A DNA stretch of 64,000 bases from Lentibacillus halodurans (GTDB taxonomy: Bacteria > Bacillota > Bacilli > Bacillales > Amphibacillaceae), in contig NZ_FOJW01000002.1 in the NCBI RefSeq assembly GCF_900112045.1, positions 7,962 to 71,961 of the forward strand, written 5' to 3'. The notes below the pieces were generated by a model that saw only the letters and a list, made by a program, of their open reading frames with translations, did no database searches and was not told the DNA's origin. Positions 46,873-56,462 of the stretch are shown one piece after another. Position numbers and translations under genes: made by a program. Within the stretch, counting starts at the first letter, position 1; each line of letters opens with the position of its first letter.

Positions 46873-47643
46873 ATGAAAACTGTATTGCTTGAAAGCATGG
46901 ATGGTATCTCTCATGTTTATCTGAATCGTCCAGAAAGGTATAACGCCATGGACAAGGAAATGCTGACAGAATTGGAAAATGTCCTGGATCAGGTCGAGCA
47001 AAATGACGATAAAGTTGTTATTTTAAGCGGAAAAGGAAAAGCGTTTTCCGCAGGCGGTGATATCGGTATGATGACTGATTTGGCCAGTGAGAAGTACTAT
47101 CAGGAAGTGATGGAGAAAATTGAAGCGATTGTCCTGACACTGTACAGTATGCCTAAGATCATTATCTCAGCCATTCATGGGTCTGCTGCTGGTTTGGGGC
47201 TTAGTCTTGCGTTAACAGCAGACTATGTTGCAGCTCACCAGGAAGCAAAGCTTGGTATGCTGTTCATCGGCATCGGTCTGGCCCCTGATGGCGGTGGACA
47301 TTTCTGGCTGCGGGAGCGCATCGGTACACAGCGGGCAAAGCAATTTATCTGGGACAGACAGCAAGTTTGGGGTACCGAGGCCAAAACGATGGGTCTTGTC
47401 GATGTATTGGCCGAAAATGAGGTAACAGAACAGGCGTCACAAATGGCTGGACAAATACTGGATTCTCCGATTACATCCATGCTGAAAACAAAAATGATTT
47501 ATCATGATAGCAAAATCGAAAAACTCAAATATTATTTGCAGCGGGAAAGACAAACTCAGTGGGAACTGCTGAAGACGAAAGATCATTGGGAAGGTGTGCA
47601 GGCATTTCAGGAAAAGCGTCAGCCAGTGTTTAAAGGGGAGTAA
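46873..47643 (+). CDS. yhaR: enoyl-CoA hydratase/isomerase family protein (YhaR-like)
   Basis: A crotonase-fold enzyme of 256 residues. The oxyanion-hole elements are visible in KAFSAGGDIGMM (about residues 57-68) and IHGSAAGLGLSLALTADYV (about 98-116). The second catalytic region lies around IGIGLAPDGGGHFWL, with no classical double Glu that I can assign, so the reaction (hydratase, isomerase or other) is open. Position after yheA and before yhzC-yhaO matches B. subtilis yhaR. The start at 46873 follows AGAGGTTGG. Confidence 0.85.
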   Translation: MKTVLLESMDGISHVYLNRPERYNAMDKEMLTELENVLDQVEQNDDKVVILSGKGKAFSAGGDIGMMTDLASEKYYQEVMEKIEAIVLTLYSMPKIIISAIHGSAAGLGLSLALTADYVAAHQEAKLGMLFIGIGLAPDGGGHFWLRERIGTQRAKQFIWDRQQVWGTEAKTMGLVDVLAENEVTEQASQMAGQILDSPITSMLKTKMIYHDSKIEKLKYYLQRERQTQWELLKTKDHWEGVQAFQEKRQPVFKGE

Positions 47644-47836
47644 CTATCTCCTCTATGATTTATGTCATATGTTGTGAATTTAAAAAAGTAGCAAAAATTG
47701 GCAGGCAGGAGTCCGGTTCAATACCGAATTCACACCAACCAATTAACTGCTTAATAAAAACTCTAATTTTTGGGGTTTACCTCATTTTGAAGCCATCATT
47801 TTTTGCTTGATCCTGTATTCAAGGAAGGGTTTGTTT

Positions 47837-48022
47837 TTACCGATGAAACAATACCAGCTTTGCTTCCGGGGAAACACAGCGGTGGGTGTACTCACTGTAT
47901 CCCTCTTCATCGATCCGTTTTCTGCCGATTTCTTTTGCTTCATCGTTATTGGATGCTTCAAAGGTTTCATCAAGTAATTTTTCTCCAAATTTATCAAAAA
48001 CAGTTAAGAAGTAATGTTTCAT
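47837..48022 (-). CDS. yhzC: YhzC-like small protein
   Basis: A 61-residue soluble protein resembling B. subtilis YhzC (FDKFGEKLLDETFEA near the N-terminus and LVLFHR at the end). The function is unknown. The ATG follows AAGGGGG. It lies between yhaR and yhaO, as in B. subtilis, on the opposite strand. Confidence 0.75.
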   Translation of the reverse strand: MKHYFLTVFDKFGEKLLDETFEASNNDEAKEIGRKRIDEEGYSEYTHRCVSPEAKLVLFHR

Positions 48023-48164
48023 ATGAGAACCCCCTTAATTTTACATCTATTGCGTTAAACATATCATAAATTGCGAAGTTAGAGAAGGATTTTTGCATTA
48101 TCGAACGTGCATTCGTCCCGAGGATTTGCTACAATAACAACAGGAAGGAGCGTGACCGTACGGG

Positions 48165-49391
48165 ATGTCAGATATCTCTTTTATTCATGCGGCAGACCTG
48201 CATTTGGACAGTCCATTCAAAGGTCTTTCACATATACCGGAGTCAATTTTTCAGAAAGTGAAAGAAAGTACATTCGAGGCACTTGATCTGCTGGTGGAAC
48301 AAGCGATCGAGAAACAGGTTGATTTTGTCTTGCTCGTCGGGGATTTATTTGATCATGAAAAACAAAGCCTGAAAGCACAGGTGCATCTGCGCAATGCGTT
48401 CGAGAAACTTAAACATCACTACATTTATGTTTATGTATCCTATGGGAATCATGATTTTATTCGCGGGAACCTTCATCCGGTTACATATCCAGATAACGTA
48501 TTTATTTTTCCGGATGAAAGTGTTAACCATTTTATTTATCAAAAAAATGGGGAAATGAAAGCTGCCATTTATGGGTTCAGCTTTGAAAATCGCGCTGTAA
48601 CAGCAAATAAAGCCGCAGAATATGAAACGATAGTAGGAGATATCCCTTATCACATTGCCATGCTTCATGGGAGTTTGCACAGCAATACAGAACATGATGT
48701 CTATGCACCTTTTCACATATCAGATTTAACCGAAAAGGATTTTGATTATTGGGCACTTGGTCATATCCACCAGCGTGAAATGATCAGGCACGATCCTCCT
48801 GTTGTGTATCCCGGCAACATACAAGGGAGAAACAAGAAAGAAGCCGGTGAAAAAGGCTGCTATCATGTTGTGTTATCCGGAGATGCCGCATCGATGACCT
48901 TTCTGCCACTGCAGTCGATTAAATTTAATCAGCGGTCAGCAGATATCTCTGATTGCCAAGAATTGCATCAGCTGGAGTCGGTCATTTCACAGACGGTAAC
49001 GGATGGCGGAAATAGCATGAGCCCCGAATTATTGCGGCTGACATTGACAGGTGATCAGGAAAGCCTGGAGAAATGGGAACCATCTCTTGATGAAGTGATA
49101 CAGCTTGTCAATGAAACATTCATCCCCCGTACAGGCTGGAAATATATTTATCAATATTCAGTTGAACAGACGTCCCCTGATAATTACGATGAATTGGCCC
49201 AGGGAGAGCACTTTATCGGGGAATTGCTGCGCCATATTGATGACGTATCCATTCAGCCGTATTTAAGTGAATTATATCAGCACAAACAGGCAAGGAAATT
49301 TCTCGACCCCATATCGGGGGAAAGAGAAATGCGCATTAAACAGAAAGCAAAGCAGCTTCTGGTTCATCAACTATTCAATGGAGGTGAATAA
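48165..49391 (+). CDS. yhaO: SbcD-like metallophosphoesterase / exonuclease subunit YhaO
   Basis: 408 residues with the calcineurin-like phosphoesterase motifs: HAADLHLDSPF (about residue 7), LVGDLFDHE (about 58), YGNHDF (about 95) and later GHIHQRE (about 199). This is the nuclease subunit expected to pair with the YhaN ATPase, forming an SbcCD/Mre11-Rad50-like complex for DNA end processing. Its stop is one base before yhaN, with the GGAGGTG site of yhaN inside its last codons. Confidence 0.9.
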   Translation: MSDISFIHAADLHLDSPFKGLSHIPESIFQKVKESTFEALDLLVEQAIEKQVDFVLLVGDLFDHEKQSLKAQVHLRNAFEKLKHHYIYVYVSYGNHDFIRGNLHPVTYPDNVFIFPDESVNHFIYQKNGEMKAAIYGFSFENRAVTANKAAEYETIVGDIPYHIAMLHGSLHSNTEHDVYAPFHISDLTEKDFDYWALGHIHQREMIRHDPPVVYPGNIQGRNKKEAGEKGCYHVVLSGDAASMTFLPLQSIKFNQRSADISDCQELHQLESVISQTVTDGGNSMSPELLRLTLTGDQESLEKWEPSLDEVIQLVNETFIPRTGWKYIYQYSVEQTSPDNYDELAQGEHFIGELLRHIDDVSIQPYLSELYQHKQARKFLDPISGEREMRIKQKAKQLLVHQLFNGGE

Positions 49392-49392
49392 C

Positions 49393-52377
49393 ATGCACAT
49401 ACGGCAGGCGATCATCTACGGTTTTGGGAAATGGGTTGATTATACCATAGACTTTTCAGCTGAAAACTTCCTTTGCATCTACGGAGATAATGAAGCCGGT
49501 AAATCATCCATCCAGCATTTTATCACCTTCATGCTATTTGGCCTGCCCCCAAAAAAACGTGCCTATTATCGTCCGAAAACAAGCGGAAAAATGGGCGGAC
49601 GACTGACGGTGTTCGAACCTGATATAGGTGAGTTTGTGATTGAGCGGATTGATGAAGTCGAAAATGGAGCTGCTTCATGTTACACTCCAGATGGCAAAAC
49701 GTATCATGAAACATGGCTGCAGGAACGTTTAAAGGGAATGACACAAGCGGTATATCAATCCATTTTTTCATTTTCCGCCCTTGATTTGGTCGATATCAGG
49801 AAGATGAAAGAAGCGGAACTTGGTGAAGTTTTGCTCGGCATCGGCTTAACCGGTTCAAAAAACATGTATGACATTGAGAAATGGCTTGATACTAAAATCG
49901 GGGAATTGTTTAAGCCGTCTGGGAAAAAGCCGGAACTGAATCAGCAGCTGGCGTCACTGGATGATTTATTCACTTCATTGCAGCATTATCGTAAACAAGA
50001 GGCCGCATACAAGGACAAAAAAGCAGCCATGTTTGCTTTGACAGATGACAACAGGCAATTGCAAGCCGAGTTGGAGCATATGAACGGCATCGCTTTTCGT
50101 ATTGAAAAGAAGCAGCAGGCATTGCCGGTCTTCAAAGCATATCAGCATGAGCTGGAGCAGCTGGACAACTATCCGGAACATATTCCTTTTCCGGAAAACG
50201 GCATCGATCGGCTGGAAAAATTGAATGAACAGCTGCTTCCGTTAAAAAGTGAACTGGCTGTATTGCAGCATAATGGAAATACATATGCAGAGAAACGTGA
50301 TGCGATACGAAGTGAGTTGTATGATGCTGCGGTTTATGAGCGGGCAGAAGCCATTATGGAACAAAAACAGGCGTATATGGAAGCACAAAAAGAAATAGAC
50401 AGACTCCGTGACTCCATTCGAAAACTGGAACTTCAAATCAATACAGAATTGGAGCAATTAAATAGCGGAATCAGCAGCGAGGATTTGGAAACACTTCATC
50501 TGCCATTTCATGTTGAAAAAACATGGAATCAACTCAAAATCGATATGGAACAATTAACATTAACACGGAATCAATTGCAGGAAGAGCTCCAGCAATTAAC
50601 AAAAAACAGAGATTATTTAAAAGCTGAGCAATCCAAGCTCAGTAGTTCCTTATTGAATGAATCACAGGAGAACATGCTTGAGGAAAGCATAAGCCATTAT
50701 GAACAGCAGAAATATATGGAACAGGAAGCCGTTGAACAGACAGTAAAATGGCAACGGATGAAACAAAAGAAGGAAAAAAGTAACATATTATGGCTGGGCG
50801 GTAGTTTTGCTGCAGCAACTCTTTTAGGATTATTTTCTGTTGTGCTGAATCAAAATTTTCTTTTAGCTTTGGCTGTAGTAAGTTTAGTGATTGGAGCTGG
50901 TCAGTGGTTATCAAGTAAACGTAATTTACAGGATATTGAAAAAATGCTGCAAACCAATGAAACTGCGCCCAATCAGGTGAGTATAAATGACAAACTGGAA
51001 GCAGAACGGACCATTGAGGCAAATCATAATAAGAAGCGTGAGCTGTCGTCAATCAATGAACAGATACGATTGAATGATACAGAATTCATCAAATGCGAGG
51101 AAAAGCAACATGGTCTCCAAGTAAGGGAAAATCGTTTAAATGAGCAAATCAGATGTCAGCATAAACGGTATCCTTTTTTAATGCAAATTGATATCATGTA
51201 TTGGTCGGAGCTTTTCCATTCATTAAAACAAATGGTAAAGCTTTATCGCGACAAGGCTGAAATGAAAAACCAATGTGAATCCTTACTTGAAAACACGGAT
51301 CAATATGCAGAAATGGCAAATAAGTTTTTTCATGAGATGAACTGGGAATCGTCGAACAGGTCAATGGAAGATAAACTTTTAGCAATAGAGAAGCTGCTTG
51401 AAAATCGGCGCGATAGAACTGCTTTGATTCAGCAGTATGAGAATTGGTGTGAAGATAATGAACACCAACAGCACAATATGAAACAAAAAATGCTAGTTTA
51501 TGAACAGGAGCTTGCGCATTTATTAGCGATCGCTGAAACAGAGACAGAAGAGGATTTTTTACAAAAGGGCAAGCAGCTTTCAGATAAACAGAAGCATATG
51601 AACAAAATGTCCGAACTGAGCGAACAACTGTCACAAATGTTACGGAATGAAGAATATGATGCACTGCTGTCCGGTGAGAATATTGAAGAAAGCCAATTAA
51701 AGCATGAATATGAACAAGCTGCTGCAAAGATTAAAGAACTGGGGCAGGATATTGACACGAAGCGGCAGCAAAAGGCCGATGTGAGTGCGGAATTAGGAAT
51801 GATGGAGTCATCGGAATCTTACTCGGAAGCATTGCACAGGTTCACAGTCGAGCGTGAGAAATTGAATGAATTAGCTGGGGAATGGGCTGTTTATAAAACG
51901 GCAAAAGAAATGCTGGCAGAGACAAAACGTAATTATCGGGACAAATATTTAGGAAAAGTGATCGAAAAAACATCACGTTATTTTCAAGTACTGACAGGTG
52001 GTGTTTATCCATTTATTTATCCGCCTTCAAGCGATAAGCCGTTCAGGGCTGAGGCATATGATGGCATCCGTTACAGCGTTGATGAACTTTCTCAAGGAAC
52101 GGTTGACCAATTATACGTTTCACTTAGAATGGGTATTAGTGAAGCGATGAGTGAAAAACATCGGTTACCGTTCATTATCGATGATGCATTTGTTCATTTC
52201 GATCCAACCCGCACAAAACGAATGATCAAATTATTATCTAAACTGTCTGCTAATCAGCAAATTATTCTGTTTACATGCAAGGAGGATGTCAGGGAAAGTG
52301 CCGGTAATGTCATTTCCATTCCGCATGTAACCGGAAGCAATATCTCCACTTCAAACTTTAAGGCAAAACAGGGGTAG
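49393..52377 (+). CDS. yhaN: SbcC/Rad50-like ATPase YhaN
   Basis: A 994-residue SMC-like ATPase. Walker A is GDNEAGKSS (about residues 34-42). Long coiled coils (about 190-460 and 520-860) flank two hydrophobic segments near 460-500 (ILWLGGSFAAATLLGLFSV and LALAVVSLVIGAG). That feature of YhaN suggests membrane contact and is absent from SbcC. The C-terminal ATPase half has the ABC-type signature LSQGTVDQLYVSLR and Walker B LPFIIDDAFVHFD. It is translated together with yhaO. The upstream frame extension to 49267 is the tail of yhaO. Confidence 0.9.
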   Translation: MHIRQAIIYGFGKWVDYTIDFSAENFLCIYGDNEAGKSSIQHFITFMLFGLPPKKRAYYRPKTSGKMGGRLTVFEPDIGEFVIERIDEVENGAASCYTPDGKTYHETWLQERLKGMTQAVYQSIFSFSALDLVDIRKMKEAELGEVLLGIGLTGSKNMYDIEKWLDTKIGELFKPSGKKPELNQQLASLDDLFTSLQHYRKQEAAYKDKKAAMFALTDDNRQLQAELEHMNGIAFRIEKKQQALPVFKAYQHELEQLDNYPEHIPFPENGIDRLEKLNEQLLPLKSELAVLQHNGNTYAEKRDAIRSELYDAAVYERAEAIMEQKQAYMEAQKEIDRLRDSIRKLELQINTELEQLNSGISSEDLETLHLPFHVEKTWNQLKIDMEQLTLTRNQLQEELQQLTKNRDYLKAEQSKLSSSLLNESQENMLEESISHYEQQKYMEQEAVEQTVKWQRMKQKKEKSNILWLGGSFAAATLLGLFSVVLNQNFLLALAVVSLVIGAGQWLSSKRNLQDIEKMLQTNETAPNQVSINDKLEAERTIEANHNKKRELSSINEQIRLNDTEFIKCEEKQHGLQVRENRLNEQIRCQHKRYPFLMQIDIMYWSELFHSLKQMVKLYRDKAEMKNQCESLLENTDQYAEMANKFFHEMNWESSNRSMEDKLLAIEKLLENRRDRTALIQQYENWCEDNEHQQHNMKQKMLVYEQELAHLLAIAETETEEDFLQKGKQLSDKQKHMNKMSELSEQLSQMLRNEEYDALLSGENIEESQLKHEYEQAAAKIKELGQDIDTKRQQKADVSAELGMMESSESYSEALHRFTVEREKLNELAGEWAVYKTAKEMLAETKRNYRDKYLGKVIEKTSRYFQVLTGGVYPFIYPPSSDKPFRAEAYDGIRYSVDELSQGTVDQLYVSLRMGISEAMSEKHRLPFIIDDAFVHFDPTRTKRMIKLLSKLSANQQIILFTCKEDVRESAGNVISIPHVTGSNISTSNFKAKQG

Positions 52378-52481
52378 ATCAGTTCAAAATTCTGTTCGCA
52401 TTCATTAGTCATTAATGATAAACTATTTTCAGATAACTTGATCATCGATAGTCTCTTATAAAAGCATATGGAGGGATTCCA

Positions 52482-53057
52482 TTGCCAAAAGAAAAACATA
52501 CGTCAATAGAAGAAGAAAAATATGAAGAAACCATCGAAAAATTTATTCAGGTAATCGCTAAAAATATGAATTTGTATGGAATTACTTCATCAGTAGGACG
52601 ATTATATGGTGTCCTTTATTTTTCAGATGAACCGATGACACTGGATGATATGCGTGATGCCCTGGAGATGAGCAAGACAAGTATGTCGACAGGTGTCCGC
52701 TCATTATCAGATATGAAAATGGTGGAATCAACGTTTAAAAAAGGTATCCGAAAAGATTTGTATCAATCAGAAGAAGACTGGTATAAATCATTTACGTCAT
52801 TATTTGCAAATCGCTGGCGCCACCACACCGAAACAAATATTGAAGAAGCAGATGAGACGATTGCAGAGCTGAAAAAATTAGCACAAGCAACCAGTGACCT
52901 AACATTGAAAGGTAAAATTGAACGGGACATCGAACGACTCAGGTATGCGCAGGATTACTACAAGTGGCTGATGAAATTTATTCAGGTCGTGGAATCAGGC
53001 AAAATATTTGAATACATACCGAAAAACACTGCAGGAACTGATAAAGAAAGCGATTGA
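52482..53057 (+). CDS. GbsR/MarR-family transcriptional regulator
   Basis: A 191-residue winged-helix regulator of the GbsR group, which in B. subtilis represses choline-to-betaine conversion and uptake (GbsR) or betaine uptake (OpcR). The helix-turn-helix reads MTLDDMRDALEMSKTSMSTGVRSL (about 50-75), followed by MVESTFKKGIRKDLY. The start is TTG after GGAGGG. It lies between yhaN and yhaM, where B. subtilis has no such gene. Its targets may be the betaine operons in this window or a gbs locus elsewhere. Confidence 0.88.
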   Translation: MPKEKHTSIEEEKYEETIEKFIQVIAKNMNLYGITSSVGRLYGVLYFSDEPMTLDDMRDALEMSKTSMSTGVRSLSDMKMVESTFKKGIRKDLYQSEEDWYKSFTSLFANRWRHHTETNIEEADETIAELKKLAQATSDLTLKGKIERDIERLRYAQDYYKWLMKFIQVVESGKIFEYIPKNTAGTDKESD

Positions 53058-53107
53058 ATGGATGATGTCCCATCAATCTTTTCGCGACATGAAGGGGAGG
53101 AATCGAG

Positions 53108-54055
53108 TTGAAAAAGGGGATAGGACACTATAGCATAGGCGATTCATTTGATAGTTTTATTTTGATCAAAACAGCATCACGAGGAGTTGCTAGCAACGGA
53201 AAGCCGTTTTTGACATTAATACTGCGTGATGCCACAGGCGAAATTGAAGCAAAACTTTGGGATATTACAAAAGAAGATGAAGAAGTATTTGTACCGGAAC
53301 AGATAGTAAAATTATCCGGGGAAGTCAATCAATTCAGAGGTAAACCGCAGCTCAAAATTTTTTCCATCAGGCCGTCACAGGCAACAGATGGTGTACAAGT
53401 ATCCGACTTTATTGAGAAGGCTCCTGTTAATAAGGAAACACTGATGGAAAAATTAACTGAAGCTATTTTCGAGATGAAAAATCCGTCATTGCAACGAATT
53501 GTACGTGCATTAATCAAAAAGTATCAGGAAGCCTTGCTGACATATCCTGCAGCGGCGAAAAATCACCATGAATATGTGTCAGGTCTGGCGCACCATGTTG
53601 TTAGTATGCTTGCGCTGGCGAAGGAACTGCATACATTGTATCCGCAGACGAATAAGGATTTATTGTATGCAGGTGTGATTTTGCATGACCTTGGGAAGGT
53701 AAAAGAGCTATCAGGTGCTGTGACAACTTCATATACATTGGAAGGAAAATTGGTCGGGCATATCCCAATCATGGTTGAAGAGGTTGGCATTACGGCTAAA
53801 GAACTGCAAATTGACGGGGAAGAAGTGCTAATTTTGCAGCATTTGATACTTTCCCATCACGGTAAAGCAGAATGGGGAAGTCCTAAGGCACCATTAATCA
53901 GGGAAGGTGAGTTACTGCATTTAATTGATTTGATTGATGCTAGAATGAATACTTTGAATCGCGCATTGGATAAAGTGGGCCCCGGGGAGTTTACTGAACG
54001 GTTATTTGCACTGGATAACCGGGCATTTTATAAGCCGTTGTTTGAAGAAAAATAA
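53108..54055 (+). CDS. yhaM: 3'-5' exoribonuclease YhaM
   Basis: 315 residues. The N-terminal OB-fold (about 15-95) binds nucleic acid. A central HD phosphohydrolase domain has the catalytic [15 protein letters not shown] (about residues 157-171) and [11 protein letters not shown] (about 190-200) motifs. The family degrades RNA and single-stranded DNA from the 3' end with Mn2+ or Co2+. The start is TTG after AAGGGGAGGA. It follows the GbsR-type gene and precedes yhaL. Confidence 0.93.
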   Translation: MKKGIGHYSIGDSFDSFILIKTASRGVASNGKPFLTLILRDATGEIEAKLWDITKEDEEVFVPEQIVKLSGEVNQFRGKPQLKIFSIRPSQATDGVQVSDFIEKAPVNKETLMEKLTEAIFEMKNPSLQRIVRALIKKYQEALLTYPAAAKNHHEYVSGLAHHVVSMLALAKELHTLYPQTNKDLLYAGVILHDLGKVKELSGAVTTSYTLEGKLVGHIPIMVEEVGITAKELQIDGEEVLILQHLILSHHGKAEWGSPKAPLIREGELLHLIDLIDARMNTLNRALDKVGPGEFTERLFALDNRAFYKPLFEEK

Positions 54056-54135
54056 GAAAAAGGGTTTTATAAGGTCATGTTTTCACTTGTTTGTCCATAT
54101 AAATGAAATAGATCCGTGGACAAGGAGGGCATAGC

Positions 54136-54333
54136 ATGATTCTCGGAGTGCCTTGGTGGGTATTTATGATAATCCTTTTCATTTTTGTGAGCGGTTATAT
54201 GGCTTTTAGAGCAATGAGAGCAGAACGCAGGCTTGAACAGCAATATATCGAACAAGAAGGTAAAGTGTACATTGATCGGATGGAGAAGGAACGCACCCAA
54301 AAACGGGAGCGCAAACAACAACCGTCCCAATAA
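54136..54333 (+). CDS. yhaL: YhaL-like small membrane protein
   Basis: A 65-residue protein with one N-terminal TM helix (about 5-24, VPWWVFMIILFIFVSGYMAF) and a charged, Glu/Arg/Lys-rich cytosolic tail predicted to be helical. It matches B. subtilis YhaL, linked to sporulation. The ATG follows AAGGAGGG. It shares a terminator with prsA. Confidence 0.8.
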   Translation: MILGVPWWVFMIILFIFVSGYMAFRAMRAERRLEQQYIEQEGKVYIDRMEKERTQKRERKQQPSQ

Positions 54334-54374
54334 AAAACTGCTGTCCCTATTTTTACGGGATCAGCAGTTTTTTA
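54333..54374. terminator. bidirectional terminator between yhaL and prsA
   Basis: AAAAAACTGCTG...CAGCAGTTTTTT, with inner CCC/GGG pairs, has A/T runs on both sides. Confidence 0.85.
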
Positions 54375-54406
54375 TACTAGCAGCCGGGTGCTCACTTTAC
54401 CTATCC

Positions 54407-55312
54407 TTAACCTTGGCCTTGTCCTTGTCCTTGGCCTTGTTCGGAATTGTCTTGTTCGAATATATCTTCCAGACCTTCTGCCTCAACGTTGATGTCAGCA
54501 TCTTCAATGAGACCATTTATTTTTTCCTGAAGTGCCTGTACATCAACACGCTGGTTTATAATATTTCGGCGAATTGTATCTTTATTGTCTTCAAACGAGC
54601 CGATATCTTCTTCTGTTTCACGCTTGTCCGTTACTTTAATAATATGAAAACCGTTTTCTGATTCAACGGGGTCACTTATTTCATCAACGTCCATGCTGTA
54701 TGCCGCATCTTCAAATTCAGGGACCATATCACCGACAGAGAAATAGTCTAATTCGCCGCCGTTTTCGGCAGAACCAGGGTCATTGGAATACTCCTCTGCA
54801 AGCTTGGCAAAATCCTCACCTTCATCAAGTTTGCTTTTTACTTCTTTTGCAGTTTCTTCATCATCTACTAAAATATGCTGAGCTTTAATCTCTGTTTGCA
54901 TACGGTCATATCTTTGCTGCAAATCTTCTTCTGTAATTTCCATATCCTCGGATGCTGCTTCCAGTTGAAGCAGACTAAGGCGAATCGTACTGCGGTAGGC
55001 TTCTTCATCCTGGAATCCTTGCTGCTGCAGGAACATGTCAAATTGATCGCCTAATTGATCTTTTGTATTTTGTACTTCCTGATCTACCTCTTCGTCACTT
55101 ACATCATATTGTTCGCTTAACACCTTAACCGTAACTAGCTCACGAAGGACATCCGAGCCGAAACGGTCTTTCATCTCCTGATAAAATTCTTCCTTAGTAA
55201 CATCGCCTGCATTTGTTTCAACAACAGCCTCTGAGTCGCCCTCATCTGAATTACAGGCTGCAAGTGTAAAAACGCTTGCTGTTAATGTTACAGCAATTGC
55301 CCATTTTTTCAT
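54407..55312 (-). CDS. prsA: PrsA foldase lipoprotein (parvulin-type peptidyl-prolyl isomerase)
   Basis: A 301-residue extracytoplasmic chaperone that folds secreted proteins at the outer face of the membrane. The signal peptide ends in LAAC (Cys about residue 20). An N-terminal chaperone domain, a parvulin PPIase domain (about 130-220, KAQHILVDDEETAKEV, EYSNDPGSAENGGELDYFSVGDMVPEFE) and a C-terminal helical part follow, ending in a short Gly-Gln repeat tail. I chose the ATG at 55312 (MKKWAIAVTLTASVF), which gives a normal signal peptide; an upstream ATG would add MNWECAQ. Confidence 0.95.
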   Translation of the reverse strand: MKKWAIAVTLTASVFTLAACNSDEGDSEAVVETNAGDVTKEEFYQEMKDRFGSDVLRELVTVKVLSEQYDVSDEEVDQEVQNTKDQLGDQFDMFLQQQGFQDEEAYRSTIRLSLLQLEAASEDMEITEEDLQQRYDRMQTEIKAQHILVDDEETAKEVKSKLDEGEDFAKLAEEYSNDPGSAENGGELDYFSVGDMVPEFEDAAYSMDVDEISDPVESENGFHIIKVTDKRETEEDIGSFEDNKDTIRRNIINQRVDVQALQEKINGLIEDADINVEAEGLEDIFEQDNSEQGQGQGQGQG

Positions 55313-55401
55313 TTGTGCACACTCCCAATTCATTTTGTTACAATTAATCGCTATTTAATAAATATAACACATATTTATTAAAAAAAAATAGAATAAAATT
55401 T

Positions 55402-55587
55402 TTAAACGGTTGCATTTAATACTTTAACATAAGAGGATACGAGTAAAACCAGGATCATAATATTAATAACCCGAAACATGGAAGATTGTTTTTTCTCTTT
55501 CATTTCCATTTTTGTGCAAAATTGAAGTGTTAATGAATTAAAGATGAACAGCACAAAGATTGCATAAAACGGAAAAATTAACATCAT
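55402..55587 (-). CDS. small two-TM membrane protein
   Basis: A 61-residue protein with two hydrophobic segments (about 3-21 and 41-60) and a Lys/Met-rich loop. The ATG pair at 55584-55587 follows a strong AGGGGGG site. I do not recognise a family. It sits between prsA and the DUF3267 gene on the same strand, where B. subtilis also has small genes (yhaK region). Confidence 0.55.
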   Translation of the reverse strand: MMLIFPFYAIFVLFIFNSLTLQFCTKMEMKEKKQSSMFRVINIMILVLLVSSYVKVLNATV

Positions 55588-55705
55588 AACAAAACCCCCC
55601 TAAAAGGATACCACATCATCCATATTTAATACTGTATCAAAAGATGCTTATGATGAACAGTATAAAATTATATTTCTCGATACTGGAAAACCTTGTTGCA
55701 CTTAG

Positions 55706-55738
55706 ACAAAAAAATAAATCGGCTAACCGGCCGATTTA
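55706..55738 (-). terminator. terminator overlapping the DUF3267 stop
   Basis: On the minus strand TAAATCGGC and GCCGATTTA form a 9-bp stem that includes the last codons and stop, followed by TTTTTTT. Confidence 0.8.
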
Positions 55739-56280
55739 TTGTCACTGCTTACGAGGATTGTAATTTCATTCGTGCTGTTTTCAATATAAGATCGTTTAGG
55801 AGCTTTCGAAATATAAATGATATACAAAAAATCTGTAAACGTCATAGCGGCATGAGCTGATGTGAATATCAGAAAATATATATAGTATTCACTAAACAAA
55901 TAGATAGCCATTATGCCAGGTATCGTAATCAATAAAGTTGGAGCAATTGCCGCAAGTAATGAAGCTTTTTTAGACAAGTGTTTTTTTGTATAATAGTTAA
56001 TAATAGGAAACCATATTGCATTCCTTCTATAAATCAATCGTGCCCGCTTATTCATGATGATTAATGGTAAAATGTGCATGAACGAATGAATGATTGGCAG
56101 CAAGAATAACGCAATCATTAAAGGAATGATTCCGGACTCTTCCAGATCAGTCGTGCCATGTTTAACGGAAAATGGTATATATAGAAGGATAAACATCAAC
56201 AGGCCGATCAAAAATGACTGCAGATACAACCTGTTTATTCCAAACTCTTTATTAAAATTGATATTTTGCCAGCAATTCAT
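55723..56280 (-). CDS. DUF3267-like membrane protein
   Basis: A 185-residue protein with four to five TM helices (about 20-40, 52-76, 108-130 and 134-155). HSFMHILPL (about 65) is a candidate for the conserved His motif of DUF3267 proteins, some of which look like degenerate zinc metallopeptidases. The ATG at 56280 (MNCWQNINFNKEFG) follows GGAGGG. The function is unknown. Confidence 0.7.
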   Translation of the reverse strand: MNCWQNINFNKEFGINRLYLQSFLIGLLMFILLYIPFSVKHGTTDLEESGIIPLMIALFLLPIIHSFMHILPLIIMNKRARLIYRRNAIWFPIINYYTKKHLSKKASLLAAIAPTLLITIPGIMAIYLFSEYYIYFLIFTSAHAAMTFTDFLYIIYISKAPKRSYIENSTNEITILVSSDNKSAG

Positions 56281-56401
56281 TTTTGATCCCTCCTGTAAAA
56301 ATTGCATGATGACCATGTGATTTTCCCAAAAGCATCATAGTACTTTCCAGCGTGAAAATCAATAGGTTTTACAGAAAAAAATTATGTTTATTGAAATTGT
56401 T

Positions 56402-56431
56402 TTCGAAACCCGCCAAACAGCGGGTTTCGAA
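56402..56431. promoter_or_regulatory. perfect 12-bp inverted repeat upstream of yhaI
   Basis: TTCGAAACCCGC and GCGGGTTTCGAA flank CAAACA. It lies about 32 bases before the yhaI start and about 120 bases from the divergent DUF3267 start, so it may be an operator or an mRNA hairpin. There is no T-run, so a terminator is unlikely. Confidence 0.5.
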
Positions 56432-56462
56432 GGTGTTTAAATGATTCGGTCTGGAGGTCTTC

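Noticed and set aside
47674-47737. tRNA-like end: GTGAATT pairing with AATTCAC, a GGTTCAATACC T-loop-like segment and a following ACCA
   Set aside because: The interior is about 10 bases too short for D and anticodon arms, and the T-stem would have only three pairs once the acceptor is formed. No anticodon stem can be drawn, so this is probably chance.
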